DNA of 64,000 nt from Hydractinia symbiolongicarpus (taxonomy: Eukaryota > Cnidaria > Hydrozoa > Anthoathecata > Hydractiniidae): assembly GCF_029227915.1 (NCBI RefSeq), contig NC_079875.1:19645001-19709000 (forward strand). Reading direction: 5' to 3'. A program made the position numbers and the translations under genes. Position 1 is the stretch's first letter; every line of letters begins with the position of its first letter. Of this stretch, positions 34,449-44,286 are shown one piece after another. Below the pieces are notes generated by a model. It was given only the letters and a program-made list of their open reading frames with translations, was not told the origin of the DNA and did no database searches.

Positions 34449-35718
34449 ATGAATGCATTTGCAACGACTCTAGACCCATATGCGGAGACAAATCAACTCT
34501 TAGGGATTAAGGGCCGAAAAGGGAGGGTCCAGATAAGCCACATACGAAGCACAATTAATCAGAACGAAGACCTCTATGTTGAGCTGCCAAACATTCCCCA
34601 GAATGACGTCATTTTTCGGGGTAGTCTAAACCTCTTATTCGACCTGACATTAACAGGGACCAATGCGAAGCGTACCATTGTCAGCAATATAGGCAAAAGC
34701 CTGGTGAAGAATCTACGCATCACTTTGAATGGCAAAGAGGTACAAAATATCTCTGATTACAATATCCTGGCAGTGTACCGGGACCTCTGTTTACCCAAGT
34801 TTGACCGTGACGACAACCTCATCCTAGACGGCATCAACCCCAATGACGGGACCATCAGGGCCCTGCAAGTCAAAGCTAGCGACCACATTGGTACGGATGA
34901 AGAAAGATTGCCGCGGCGTATGGCAACACCTTCTGTATACCCCTTGGCAAGATGTTGGAACTGACGAGGGACTTACCCTACCATCCAGCGGAAATCCATG
35001 ACCGGCTGCAGTTTGCCGTACATTTCGCGACTTAAGGTGACGTCATCAAAGATGCAGGGACGGCAGCCTCGGGGAACACGGCGGCCAAGGCGGCCGATGC
35101 CGCGTACAAAATTACCAATATCAAGCTCGAGTTTGACAAGATCACTCATGAAGGCCTGGCAAGTGCCATGATGTCAAGATATGCAAGATTGGCCCTACGA
35201 AAGGATACTCCGTAGCAAAGTAGTCATGATGAAAAAAAGTGACACCTCGTATAACCTCCAGATTGACACTCCTGCCAAGTCCTTGAAAGGTGTCTTGCTG
35301 CTCTTTGTAGATTGCGAAAAAGTTAAGCCATATGCTGGTTTCAATGAATTTCTCTATAAACCAAAAATTGAAAAGATCAGCGTCACTGTCGAGGGAGAGC
35401 CCAATGAATTGTATAGCCACGCCATGTTACCTAAGGACCACCTCGAACAGATCGTCAACATTTTCGGTGCCCAGGATAGTAACGTCACGATTGGCCAATT
35501 CTTCAACGAACGATACGCCTCTCTTTGTGGACTTCCGGGCCTCTCCCGACGATATCCTACATGGTAGCGGAAGGCCCCTGCAACGCTTGAGCGATGGGAT
35601 AACACTACACATGACCAAAAAGGCCGATGGAACCGGGGATTTTACATGCTATGTGTACTTGCTTCAAAATGCCCAAATGAACATACTTCGTGGTAGGCTC
35701 GATGGTGTGGAGTATTAA
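34449..35718 (+). pseudogene. Major capsid protein (Polinton-type, predicted double jelly-roll)
   Basis: The start MNAFATTLDPYAET is preceded by TATAATAAAC. Recognisable blocks in order: QNEDLYVELPNIPQNDVIF, RTIVSNIGKSLVKNLRITLN, then (after a frame change near 34905) YGNTFCIPLGKMLELTRDLP, then KITNIKLEFDKITHEGLA, and after further changes TPAKSLKGVLLLFVD and the terminal block near 35600-35718. These match the capsid family of cnidarian Polintons, which builds icosahedral virions. Breaks: frame changes near 34905, 35215 and 35530 and in-frame stops at about 35033 and 35213. Total length would be about 420 residues. The gene is clearly inactive. Fold assignment is from family knowledge, not computed. 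Confidence 0.75.
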
Positions 35719-35725
35719 ATAAAGC

Positions 35726-36124
35726 ATGGCAATGATAGCTGTTATAGTGGCCGGGACTGCAATAAATGCACTGGCATTCAGTGGGACCAATTTTCTATTC
35801 AGTAAGCTCTCGAGGCACGGCGAAGCGGAACGAAGGCGTCATGACGAGGCCGTTGAAAAGCTTAACAAGGCCCAGGCAGAGTGGATACGAAAAAGGCAGG
35901 CTAAATTGGACTGGTGCAATGAGCAGAGGGAGATGCAATTGAAAGCAGGCAAAAGCCTCCGTGAACTCGATGACGACATGTACAAATTCTATACCGCCTC
36001 AGACAAAAAAGCCCCCCAATTGAAAGATTTTTACACCCCTTCAAAAAACCAACAAGATGGTGAGTTTACGTTCGTCCTTGGCTCCCTGCCCCTACTAGGC
36101 TTTGTGGCTTACAAATACTTGTAG
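35726..36124 (+). CDS. Conserved Polinton-type coiled-coil protein with two hydrophobic ends
   Basis: Intact 132-residue ORF starting 8 bp after the capsid frame ends, in TTAAATAAAGCATG. Residues 1-20 are hydrophobic (MAMIAVIVAGTAINALAFSG). The middle is a charged helix with EAVEKLNKAQAEWIRKRQAK and LDWCNEQREMQLKAGKSLRE. Then come DFYTPSKNQQDGEF and a C-terminal hydrophobic end (LPLLGFVAYKYL). The W-x-K-x-R-x-K-x-L-D core and the D-F-Y-x-P-S motif recur in cnidarian Polintons. Role unknown, perhaps a minor virion component encoded beside the capsid gene. One of the few unbroken genes in the element. Confidence 0.6.
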   Translation: MAMIAVIVAGTAINALAFSGTNFLFSKLSRHGEAERRRHDEAVEKLNKAQAEWIRKRQAKLDWCNEQREMQLKAGKSLRELDDDMYKFYTASDKKAPQLKDFYTPSKNQQDGEFTFVLGSLPLLGFVAYKYL

Positions 36125-36150
36125 GAACGTTTTTCCGACAGATAATAAAT

Positions 36151-36558
36151 ATGTCAGAAAAAGCATCACATATCGTTACCGAGAAGGAGGCTGAAAATCT
36201 GGGTAATATCTACTATACCCCAGAACATCTGTGGACCGGGCGAAAAGCAATCAAATTGTTCGCGAAAGAGAGCGGCCTCTCCAAAAAGCTGGTTACTCAT
36301 TGGCTATCCAGGCAACTCTTATTTCTCCGGCATATTCGGGGTCCGAAACGTATAGACTACCCCCATTTTACCGTTACAAGACCGAATGAAATGCATCAGT
36401 TTGATCTGTTGTACATGCCACATGATCGGTTGTATGTACTATTGGATAGGGTCTCAATGGCTCCTGTGTTGAACATAACTTGCGACGACATCTTTCTATA
36501 TACCAATGCTTGGCCAGAGGTTTTCGCCGTGGTCATTTTAATACCCTCCAAGTCCTAG
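36151..36558 (+). pseudogene. Polinton integrase, truncated
   Basis: The start lies in GATAATAAATATG. The N-terminal part shows GNIYYTPEHLWTGRKAIKLF, LSKKLVTHWLSRQLLF, then RPNEMHQFDLLYMPHDRLY. The last block carries the first catalytic Asp of the retroviral-type DDE core (H-Q-F-D). Past residue 92 the sequence no longer matches integrases and ends at 36558, so the second Asp, the Glu and the C-terminal chromodomain are lost. Full-length family members are about 300-450 residues. The enzyme would insert the element DNA into the host genome; this copy cannot. Assignment of the retained part is good. Confidence 0.7.
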
Positions 36559-36604
36559 GGTGTTCCAATCTCACTTACAAGCACGCATGCTTCGATTTTT
36601 TTAA

Positions 36605-37126
36605 TTATGCCTTAATATCATCCCAATCGGAGATCAAATTCTTCTCTTCATCGGCTTGTCTCATGTTACTCCTCTCCGAGGGGTACCAGAGGAAGAGCTG
36701 TTTCTTTTGCCTCCTCAAATTTTTGGGGAGAGCGGTATATGACTGCGTGAGTAGCCACAAGCTGTGTTTGCAATGCCTACCACTGATAGCAAGCTCAAGT
36801 AGTGATTGTCGACGCTTGCCGAGGCTTTCATCGGCTATGACGTCGTCAATCACAAACAGCGTCTCCTCTCCTGCCAATAATGACGACAATTTTTGAATCC
36901 ATTCAAGAAGCTCATTTCCAAGGTCGATCAGGAACACGTAATCATCCTTCCACAGGGAGGCCCTCTCAAGGTATGTCTTATTCCATTTCAGGGTAGGGCA
37001 CAAAATGATGATATTGTGGAAGTGCTTTTTATACTCATGTTCCAGGAGGTTCAGTACACGCTGTGTACTGCCACAACTTACGGGCCCTGTGAAAATTGCT
37101 GTGGGGTCTTTTACAACATCCAACAT
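36605..37126 (-). CDS. Packaging ATPase (FtsK/A32-like), Walker A lysine missing
   Basis: The start at 37126 sits in GAATAAAATG. An upstream in-frame extension exists but overlaps the preceding gene. The 173-residue protein has a Walker A-like loop at residues 14-21 (GPVSCGST), a Walker B motif at 90-95 (LFVIDD) and a sensor-like LLTQSY at 125-130 followed by LPKNLRRQKK. This layout fits the A32/FtsK-type genome-packaging ATPases of Polintons and large DNA viruses, which drive DNA into the capsid. The Walker A lysine is replaced by serine, so ATP binding is probably impaired. The frame itself is open. It is shorter than typical (about 220-250 residues). Confidence 0.65.
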   Translation of the reverse strand: MLDVVKDPTAIFTGPVSCGSTQRVLNLLEHEYKKHFHNIIILCPTLKWNKTYLERASLWKDDYVFLIDLGNELLEWIQKLSSLLAGEETLFVIDDVIADESLGKRRQSLLELAISGRHCKHSLWLLTQSYTALPKNLRRQKKQLFLWYPSERSNMRQADEEKNLISDWDDIKA

Positions 37127-37261
37127 TTTATTCAATAATTCGACCACTTCATGTCGTGAATCTTGGGGTTTATTGCGGCACATGCCTCGCAAATCCATAC
37201 ACCCCCGTGATTGTTTACCAAGGACCCCCGGCAGGCAGGGCATAGCTTGGTATTTTGGGTC

Positions 37262-37624
37262 TTATATTCGAGCGTACATTAATTTTCCCTGTAGGCATCG
37301 CAATGCATTGCGGTACCTTTTGACGAGTAGTGCCTTCTCTGGGCTCTCTCTGGTGAGTTCGGCGTATCGAGGTATAATGTTTTATGTGAGCAGGGTATAG
37401 AGAAGTAGGTAATTCTCATCCTGTTTGAACCCTCTAATTTCCCTATCAATCACAATGAGGTCTAATTCGTGTTCAACGTCTTCGATGTCTTTCTTTTTGA
37501 CACCCTGCCTCGCCTTAGATTTATCGAGGCAACTTATACAACTCTTGGTTCGAGTATGTCCCCTAATCTTGAACCCATCCGGGGGAAGTAGTTTTCTGCA
37601 TCCTCTACAACGCTTGCTCTCCAT
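37262..37624 (-). pseudogene. Zinc-binding protein, paralogue 2
   Basis: Starts MESKRCRGCRKLLPPDGFKI with CxxC, then SCISCLDKSK with a second CxxC, then an acidic helix. An in-frame TAA at 37382-37384 interrupts it; the same frame continues with NIIPRYAELTRESPEKALLV and YRNALRCLQGKLMYA to TAA at 37262. Past that, another frame contains a second zinc ribbon (LCPACRGSL...VWICEAC), which may be this gene's original C-terminus after a frame change. Its first 45 residues parallel those of the gene upstream (37605-37961), so the two arose by duplication. DNA-binding or transcription role is a guess. Confidence 0.5.
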
Positions 37625-37961
37625 TTACTATTGCAGTATACGCCGTATTCAATGCTTTCGCCACCTCGACAAGCGTTGGAGACCGGTAGGACTCCTGGTA
37701 TCTGAAGGGTGTTTTGTGGTGTACGTGTAACTCGAAGTTCTCCCAGGTATAACCCTCGGAGAACTGGGCCTGAATATGATCCTGCAGCATAATTATCAAC
37801 TCAATTAGGGGTTGTATATAGGTGCGGTGCTTGCCCTTTGACGGCATCTTTTTATCAAGGCATGGGATGCACTTACTTGTAGTTTAACCATTGCCCTTGA
37901 TCTTGAAATTGCCTAGGGTTAAAAAGCGTTTGCATTTTGAACAACTCCTGGTTCTTTCCAT
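37605..37961 (-). pseudogene. Zinc-binding protein, paralogue 1
   Basis: Starts MERTRSCSKCKRFLTLGNFK with a CxxC pair, then TTSKCIPCLDKKMP with a second pair. A TAA at 37884-37886 interrupts the frame after residue 25. The remainder has YIQPLIELIIMLQDHIQAQF and HVHHKTPFRYQESYRSPTL. The last codons overlap the start of the next gene by about 20 bp. The C-x2-C...F-K-I-[KR]-G...C-x2-C-L-D-K block is shared with the gene at 37262-37624. Such a block resembles HNH or zinc-finger modules in large DNA viruses, but I cannot assign a family. Confidence 0.5.
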
Positions 37962-38007
37962 AACTTGTTTTTGTCCTTGGGATAAACATGAGTTTTTAAT
38001 GGACCCT

Positions 38008-38262
38008 CTATTTAGGCTTCAGCACGATACTTGCAGGTAACCACCCCTTTTTGACGGCCATTTCACGGCTCGCCCGGCCTGCCGCAAAATAGCCCAATAT
38101 CTTAAGGACGTCGTTGGTGTCCATTTTTGTAGATGGCCTTGTTATACCCAAAAATTTCTTACCTGCCATGGCATAGGCAAAGGTGAAACCAAGGTCCACG
38201 ACTGTCTCGTACAACATATCCAAAATCTCCTTTTCCTTCGGTGTTACGTTGCTTGTGGTCAT
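38008..38262 (-). CDS. Small helical protein, unknown
   Basis: 84-residue intact ORF with the start in GTAATAATAAATG. It begins MTTSNVTPKEKEILDMLYET and has a mildly hydrophobic helix (DLGFTFAYAMAGKKFLGI) and a second helix ILGYFAAGRAS. No recognised family. Its start motif and tight packing support it as a real gene. Confidence 0.55.
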   Translation of the reverse strand: MTTSNVTPKEKEILDMLYETVVDLGFTFAYAMAGKKFLGITRPSTKMDTNDVLKILGYFAAGRASREMAVKKGWLPASIVLKPK

Positions 38263-38268
38263 TTATTA

Positions 38269-38631
38269 TTACTGCATTTTGAAAATATCGATCTGAGGCT
38301 GAGTTTTGCCATGTTTGCCCTGCCGAGGTTCTGGATGGGCCGCCGGCTTGCTAGATTCATTCCCACTCCTGCCAAATTTGTACCAGACACCAACCCCTAT
38401 TTCCAATATGGCTAGGGTACCAACTCCATAAAGGTATACATTGTTCATTGACTGTACGGAACTGGTCGCAGAAGAGGCTTTGACTGCAGGCTCTACAGTA
38501 GCCTCTTGTTGCTTCATTTTTTTCTTCCTCTTCTTCATCAGTGCCGCCAACTTGTGTCCCTGCGCAACCCTTCCCGGATGCTTAGGTGGTTTTGTGATAA
38601 CTCTCTCTTGTTTCTGATCTTCCTCACTCAT
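38269..38631 (-). CDS. Basic N-terminal protein with one membrane span
   Basis: 120 residues; start in AAGATAAATGAGTGA, overlapping the end of the upstream gene. The N-terminus has the motif HPGRVAQGHKLAALMKKRKK, followed by an acidic/Ala-Ser linker and one membrane-like span (NVYLYGVGTLAILEIGVGVW). The tail is basic and proline-rich. The GRVAxGxKxA motif also occurs in the neighbouring 38624-38914 gene, indicating paralogy of the N-termini. Possibly a virion protein that contacts DNA; this is inference. Confidence 0.55.
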   Translation of the reverse strand: MSEEDQKQERVITKPPKHPGRVAQGHKLAALMKKRKKKMKQQEATVEPAVKASSATSSVQSMNNVYLYGVGTLAILEIGVGVWYKFGRSGNESSKPAAHPEPRQGKHGKTQPQIDIFKMQ

Positions 38632-38914
38632 TTATCTTATAGCCCTTAAGAGCTATAAGATAAATCACTTCTTTTTTTACTACAAGATGGTTAGATAGAC
38701 CTTGATCTTCAAAGATCTCCAAAGTCTCCTTTATCCCTTTGAGTATAGCCTCAGGGGTATTTAGATCCCTCTCAAAGTATCTCACAAACTCCCTTAAGGT
38801 CATGGGTTCTTCCCTTTGGAGCTTTCGAAGTCGGTTCCATTCGGCAAATCTCTTGCCTGCAGCGACACGACCCTCGTTCTTCGTCTTGGTTATTTGTTTC
38901 TCCTCTTCACTCAT
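38624..38914 (-). CDS. Basic N-terminal helical protein, paralogous N-terminus
   Basis: 96 residues; start in AAGATAAATGAGTGA. It begins MSEEEKQITKTKNEGRVAAG, then KRFAEWNRLRKLQREEPM, then a helical domain to the end. Its last codons overlap the next start, so the next gene's promoter-like motif is also coding sequence here. The intact frame and shared start motif support it. No function known. Confidence 0.55.
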   Translation of the reverse strand: MSEEEKQITKTKNEGRVAAGKRFAEWNRLRKLQREEPMTLREFVRYFERDLNTPEAILKGIKETLEIFEDQGLSNHLVVKKEVIYLIALKGYKINE

Positions 38915-38919
38915 TTATC

Positions 38920-39495
38920 TTATAGCACCGTCTCCGTCTCCTCCACCTTCTCCTGTTTCTTTTTACCCATATGCCGAGCGGTATGGTCCGCCACGAGGAG
39001 TGGGGCAAGATACCTCCCAATGGTACAGTATACAAGGATACCTAGATCTGTCATGGAGTCTCGGATTATAGGGTCTTCCTCTATATCTCGACGTAATTCA
39101 TCTACATTGTCGACGTCGACGAAATTCCCGATCAAATTTGCATATAGAATGATCACGTGAGTAGTCAACGCTTTTGCTGTTTTTTCTCCCTTCTCATGGA
39201 GTTCTCGCTGTACGTGGTCGGTATGGACTTTATCGATCGCCTCATCAGGGGCCTAGTCAACGAAGCCCTCCGTGCATTTTTTGGGTAGAAGGTGCCCCTT
39301 GCCCTTACTTAGGGCCTCTTTCAAGGCTTGGCGTTTATCGATAGGCTTCTCTATCTGCTCATAGGTTTCTGCAGAGGCTGTGTCGAATACTCTTGCGATA
39401 TCTGACATTCTCTTTATTAGTAGTCTATATCGAAAAAGAATATAGGCGATCATGGCATAGGGTAGAAGTATAGCGATTAGTAGGCATATGTCCAT
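38920..39495 (-). pseudogene. Membrane-anchored Polinton protein, read through a stop and fused to the polymerase frame
   Basis: MDICLLIAILLPYAMIAYIL begins at 39495 with a membrane span, then a charged helix with DTASAETYEQIEKPIDKRQA. A TAG at 39253-39255 interrupts the frame; it continues with a helical KVHTDHVQRELHEKGEKTAK and then IILYANLIGNFVDVDNVDEL to TAA at 38920-38922. About 190 residues in all. The open frame upstream joins directly to the polymerase C-terminus, which has lost its own stop. No family assigned. Confidence 0.5.
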
Positions 39496-42400
39496 TTTTT
39501 CCCCTGTAGACGCTAGGCGGTAATGACCACGGGCAAGTGTTGTAATTTGATCGGGTTGCACGATCCGTTTGTCATCTGCCCTGTTGATTGCTAACTTGTT
39601 CACCTCTTGGGTGTATACCTTATGGAACTTGTTTTCAATCAGCACGTGGCTCTTGTAGACGTCAACGCCCTCCTCCAGACACCGCTGATAGTTGTCGAAA
39701 GTGATGGATTTTTTGGTCACACGTCTCTTCACGCCCTTCGTTTTCCTGTCACCGCCCTCTTTTGTAAGGCTCTTGTAGGCATATAGCTTGGCCCTCAATG
39801 TTATAAACTCGGTCATAACCTTCCTACCTAACTCGTCCTTCATCAAGCCTACCACCTTTTTGTTCTTGCCTATAGGGAGAGGCCTGTGATCATCTGGATT
39901 ATAGGCACTCGTATCGATGCAACATCCTGCGCGATATCCCTGTAAAGTCCTCTGTTCGTATATGGTACACAAAGCTGTCTGTGTCCATGTAACAGAGCTA
40001 TATTTTAGAACCAAATTTTGGCTGCATGTAGTCATAATGAAACTCGTACATAACTAGCTTTGACATGTCCAATATAGCCTGGCCTATATACACCGGCTTA
40101 TTCATTTTAACCTCTGTTTTGCCAAATTTCAACGCCCACCAGGTTTTGCTAAACCGCCTTCCGCCCTTGAAAGTTGGCTTCATCACGAGTTTCGTATACT
40201 TGTCCTCGTTTGTGACCAGTTGGATGTTGCGATGGTTTCGGATGTTTTCCACACCGAGAGATTCATAAGCTTATAGAAGTCCTTCTCGAACTGTTGTGAT
40301 CTGTTCGAAGTGTTGTGATCTATGTACCCCTTCAGCCACGCCTTCTGGTTAAACCGGATCACTCTGTGCACTCTCTTCAATTCAAGCCCATGTTTTAAGG
40401 CCTCGTGAAGGGCCCTGATGTGTACTACATATTTTCGCTTGTCCTTCAAATTCGGACCAATTTCTCGAATTTGTGGACCATCGTGCGTTCGGGTAGGAAC
40501 GGCAACTCGTTATGCCTGTCATGTAGTCCCTCCGGGTAACCGATATCAACCTCCAGGATGTACCCATGCTTATTGTCACTAACAAGCTTCTCGATCCGCC
40601 TTTCCGTAAATGCCTCAACGTTTGACACCCATTTGAAGCCATCCGTGGGCAGATCTTGACGCATCGCCCATCCATACAGGTTGTTGGCATCCACATACTG
40701 CAGGTAGGATGATTCAACCCCTGGATCGTACTGGTCTCCCATGTACCTATTGTTTGCTCTCGCATGCCGGTGTACAGCCTCGGTTATACCTCCTCGGATA
40801 CCCTTCTCGAACATCAATAGCATGTCGGGGTCTGTAAGGAGCTCTAGCTTGATTCCGATATACTTGAGTGCTGCCTTCCATGTCAAGCCAGGTGCGCTGT
40901 AAAAGTGTGCAGGATCAAGCTTGTAGTTCGTCAAGCATACGCCTCGAAATGTCTCGAAGACGTCGGCTAATAGCAGTATGTCCGTGCTAAGGTACACATC
41001 CTAGTAGTCCCCTATGGTGACGTTATCACCCTCTGGGGTAATGACATTCCATACCTTTTTAGCATATCGATAACTTTCATCGCTGATACCCTTTATATTC
41101 AGCTTGCTGTAAAATGACTTCTTGGGGGGTAGCTCCGACTCTTCAAATCACTGCCATTCATCCATATACTCATAGGGGTACACGCCTTTTCTGCGCATGA
41201 GTTGAAACGTGTCATCCTTATTGAAAAGCCGGAGAAAAACAGAGATTTTTACACTGTTCATCGTCGAGGTTGCTTGCCAATTTGTCTAGACTTGATGCCA
41301 TAAACCGACAGCTGTCGATAAACCTAATCTCGATCTTTTTATACACCTCACCATCACCATACCCCATACCTCCAAGGCGTACCTTGATTTTCACGTTGAA
41401 ACTGATAAATTTTTCAGCATTTTCTTTTATGCACCCAATGTCCTGGGTGTCGTACTTCTCTTCTAATTCCCGTATGAAGAGATTGGCATCATACCGCGAC
41501 AAGTTGTGGAATATCACGGGTATATGGCTAGGTATCTTGTATTTGAGGTTGCAGCTGTTATGGGCCGCCCCCCTATATAGCCCAGTATAGTGACAATGGT
41601 CCCGAACTTTGCGGTTATTCTCGCAGTTATCGAAGGGCTTTAGGCAGATATGACATTTCTTGGCCTCGTCATGTTCCCTTTCCAGGGCCTCTATTAGGGG
41701 CAGCATGTCCTGCTGCGGGTATGTACAATATGGTCTTTTCACTTCATCCTCCAGATGGTTGACGAAGCGGGTGATGCAGTCCTCACCCCTGTATAATGTT
41801 AGGGGATCTGGCACATACCCGTAGGCAGAGGTGCTATACGTGCACCAGCCAGATAGTACATGTTTGCTTAGCTTTTTAATCTTTTTGCCTCTTGCGTCTT
41901 CTACCAGGATGAGTAGACTCTCGAAGTCTGCATAGATAGCAAAGGGTACCTTGAATTGCTGTTGGCCATCTCTATAGTATAGCCATTTTTCGGCCTCTGT
42001 TGGCATTGTGATCTTGACTGTCTCGTGATCCTTGCAGTAGCCATGGTGCTTATCTCTCGATTCAATTGTGGGAAAGGCCTGTAGGCAGTTTAGACAGAAG
42101 TGCATTTTTGACGTATTTTTCGAGGTCTCAATACCTAGGATCCGTGATAGACTTTTGACGGCCGTGTAGTGAGTCTTTTTGTCATCCTTAAGTAGCAGTA
42201 GATTCACCTGTTTGCCACGTCCGCTATGATGTGATCGTCTCAGGATATTGATCTTTTTTCCCGTCACATACAGGACGTTTACCGCAATGTCCGGGTTATC
42301 TCTTCAAACTTGTGTATGCTCTTAGTGCTTATAGAGAACTCTATACCCTGACAATTGTAGTGGTCTACGTAGGGTCTCAGCTTGGTGATTCTTTGTGGAT

Positions 42401-43415
42401 CTCTCTCAATCTCCTCATGATGTAGGCCAGCGATGATGCCCCATTTGAAACACTCCTCATTATCATTTTTCGGGTTAATAATGGCCTTCTTTGAGGCTAT
42501 CCACTTAGGTGCTTGTATATACGATGAGCCCCTCGTTAGCCTCAATTTGTGAAAGTCTGCATCGAGGTATAGGATTTGAGAGATCGTAAAGCCACTCTGG
42601 GGTAGTGCTGGATTGTTTTAATCTGGGCAAACATCATATCTAGCACATCGTCTGCGTCGCTACCCTGGAAGACCGAGGCCATATTACTATGGAATACCTT
42701 CTTCCCCTCAATATACTCCTCGTCGTTGGCCCCCTCTATATTTGACGGCTTCCTTTGCTGACCCCATATCTTCTACCTGCCCCTCAACCAAGGCTTTCAC
42801 GTTGGGTCTCACCATTCCTATATACCCGTCAATGTCTGCTCCTCCTATGCCGGGAATTCGGAAACTTCGGAAGGTCCTGCGGATGGCATGTTTATGTTCT
42901 TGGGGGGTAAAATCTTGCCCCGGCTGTTCATATAGATAGTCTTCCTCCGCCTCTTTTTCTACCTCGTCATGAAGTGTAGACCTTGTGTTGTTGTGCCCCA
43001 CCATAGCATTCCATCACCCCGCGTTTGAATGCTGCATAGGTACTCTTGACCCCCGCTTTTATAGGCTTTGGGACAGCTTCCACAAGCCAGTTGTACCATC
43101 CCTGCCCCTTACAACGGAACGATTTTTCGACAGTTCTTGTTTCTCGAAGACGTCCATCTTAGATGGGGGCAATACCCAGTTGTACCATTCCTTGATTTTA
43201 CCCCCCATAGTTGAACGGACCTTCGCCATCTCCTGTTTCTCAAATATATCCATATCCCCTGGTACTATAGGCTTAGCCGGTTGTTTAGGTGGCCTCCAAG
43301 CATATTGTGGTACATCCAATAAAGAAATCAATTCAGCCTTGCGTAGCCTGTAATACCCGGTTAAGCCACGACCTTTTGCAATATCACGTAATTGTTTTAC
43401 GGTATTCATATTCAT
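39496..43415 (-). pseudogene. Protein-primed family B DNA polymerase (pPolB), multiply broken
   Basis: Starting at ATG 43415, the N-terminus has a Rho_N/SAP-like fold (VKQLRDIAKGRGLTGYYRLR), two DxFEKQE repeats, then FRSFRIPGIGGADIDGYIGM. The conserved LTRGSSYIQAPKWIASKKAI and FKWGIIAGLHHEEI blocks follow. Exonuclease motifs: DFE at 41920-41928, FHNLSRYDANLF (about 41500), and YLSTDILLLADVFE (near 40990). A zinc-knuckle block CHICLKPF...RDHCHYTG lies near 41570-41650. Polymerase motif A is YVDANNLYGWAM (about 40680), motif B is DFYKLMNLSV (about 40270, altered) and motif C is the intact DTD at 39977-39985. The enzyme replicates element DNA from a protein primer. Stops at 41148-41150 and 41001-41003 and at least six frame changes inactivate it. 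Confidence 0.85.
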
Positions 43416-43530
43416 TTCTTTATTGTATGGATTTTTACTTTGTCGGAAGATTTCATAACAGCCAAAAAAATACTAACGCACTTTAGTCTTTACTGCGCAT
43501 GCGTTGATTTTTTATGATTATTAGTATCAC

Positions 43531-43632
43531 TAGGGAATTACCCCTGCGCTAGAATTTTACTCCTTTTTTATGACGTCATTACTCATTAGGGAATTACCCC
43601 TACTCAGCACCGCCTGTTAGGAATTTACCCCT
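43531..43632. repeat. Four 15-bp subterminal repeats at the right end of the viral element
   Basis: TAGGGAATTACCCCT at 43531-43545 and 43587-43601, TAGAATTTTACTCCT at 43550-43564, and TAGGAATTTACCCCT at 43618-43632 are spaced unevenly. They lie just outside the polymerase gene, where a Polinton terminal repeat is expected. Read from outside, they begin AGGGGTAA, so an AG terminus is possible. No matching left copy was found. Confidence 0.5.
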
Positions 43633-43639
43633 TGAATTC

Positions 43640-44286
43640 CATGGGTAAGCACTGTATGGTACCGCAGGGTACTGGATATTCAGGATTTAGATATCTTTAA
43701 GAAAAAATTTTTTGTTACCAAGGCAACCTTTTCTGGTCTGTAAAATACACTAGAGTAGTGTTTGTGATTTGGTTTGAGACTTAAATAGTTTCTATTCATC
43801 ATAACTGCGACTGTGCCAAATTTCATGCTTCTTACTTAATTTGCACAGAAATGTCATTTTTTTGCACGATTTGAATGGATTATGAATCAAAGTTTACATC
43901 TGTTATGTTACGATAGTTTGCAATATATTCGATTCTTAAATTCGAAAACGCTGCATTGTTGCATGCCCGCACGTTTGTGTTGTTTTCTTAATACATAAAT
44001 TAAAATATTTGACTTTCTTGTTTATGAGTTTGGGGTATGTAAGACAAACTGTTTTTTTAATATTTTGGATTGAAATATTACGGCAGCTATACAATATATC
44101 GAAAGGTTTTTGTATTTCTCTTTCATGTGTTGTTAACTATTGATTTCTTTTTGAGTAAAATTTTGTTGTATGCGTTAGACTGAATAACAGAGTTTGGTAT
44201 GACGTGTTACAAACTGTACATTATTGAAATTTTGTAGCAACCTTTTTAGTATGACTTGGCGAAATATGTTGGATTTTTTAATGTCT
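43640..44286. repeat. Flank with dispersed repeat copy B, left half (44059-44286)
   Basis: From 44059 (AATATTTTGGATTGAAATA) the sequence parallels 28494-28694. It is cut at about 44286 by the Helitron, and the right half resumes at 50584. The sequence from 43640 to 44058 shows nothing recognisable. Confidence 0.65.

Larger units (their letters stand above)
30070..43632. mobile_element. Polinton/Maverick-like (adintovirus-like) endogenous viral element, degenerate
   Basis: About 13.5 kb of distinctly less AT-rich, gene-dense DNA carries the hallmark set: protein-primed family B DNA polymerase, packaging ATPase, major capsid protein and a retroviral-type integrase fragment. About a dozen small proteins typical of cnidarian Polintons accompany them. 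Genes are tightly packed on both strands with overlapping ends. Nearly every long gene has frame changes or stops, so the element is an old inactive insertion. Four 15-bp subterminal repeats (43531-43632) mark a candidate right end. No matching left repeat was found, so the left boundary is only the first gene. No adenain-type protease was recognised. Confidence 0.85.
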
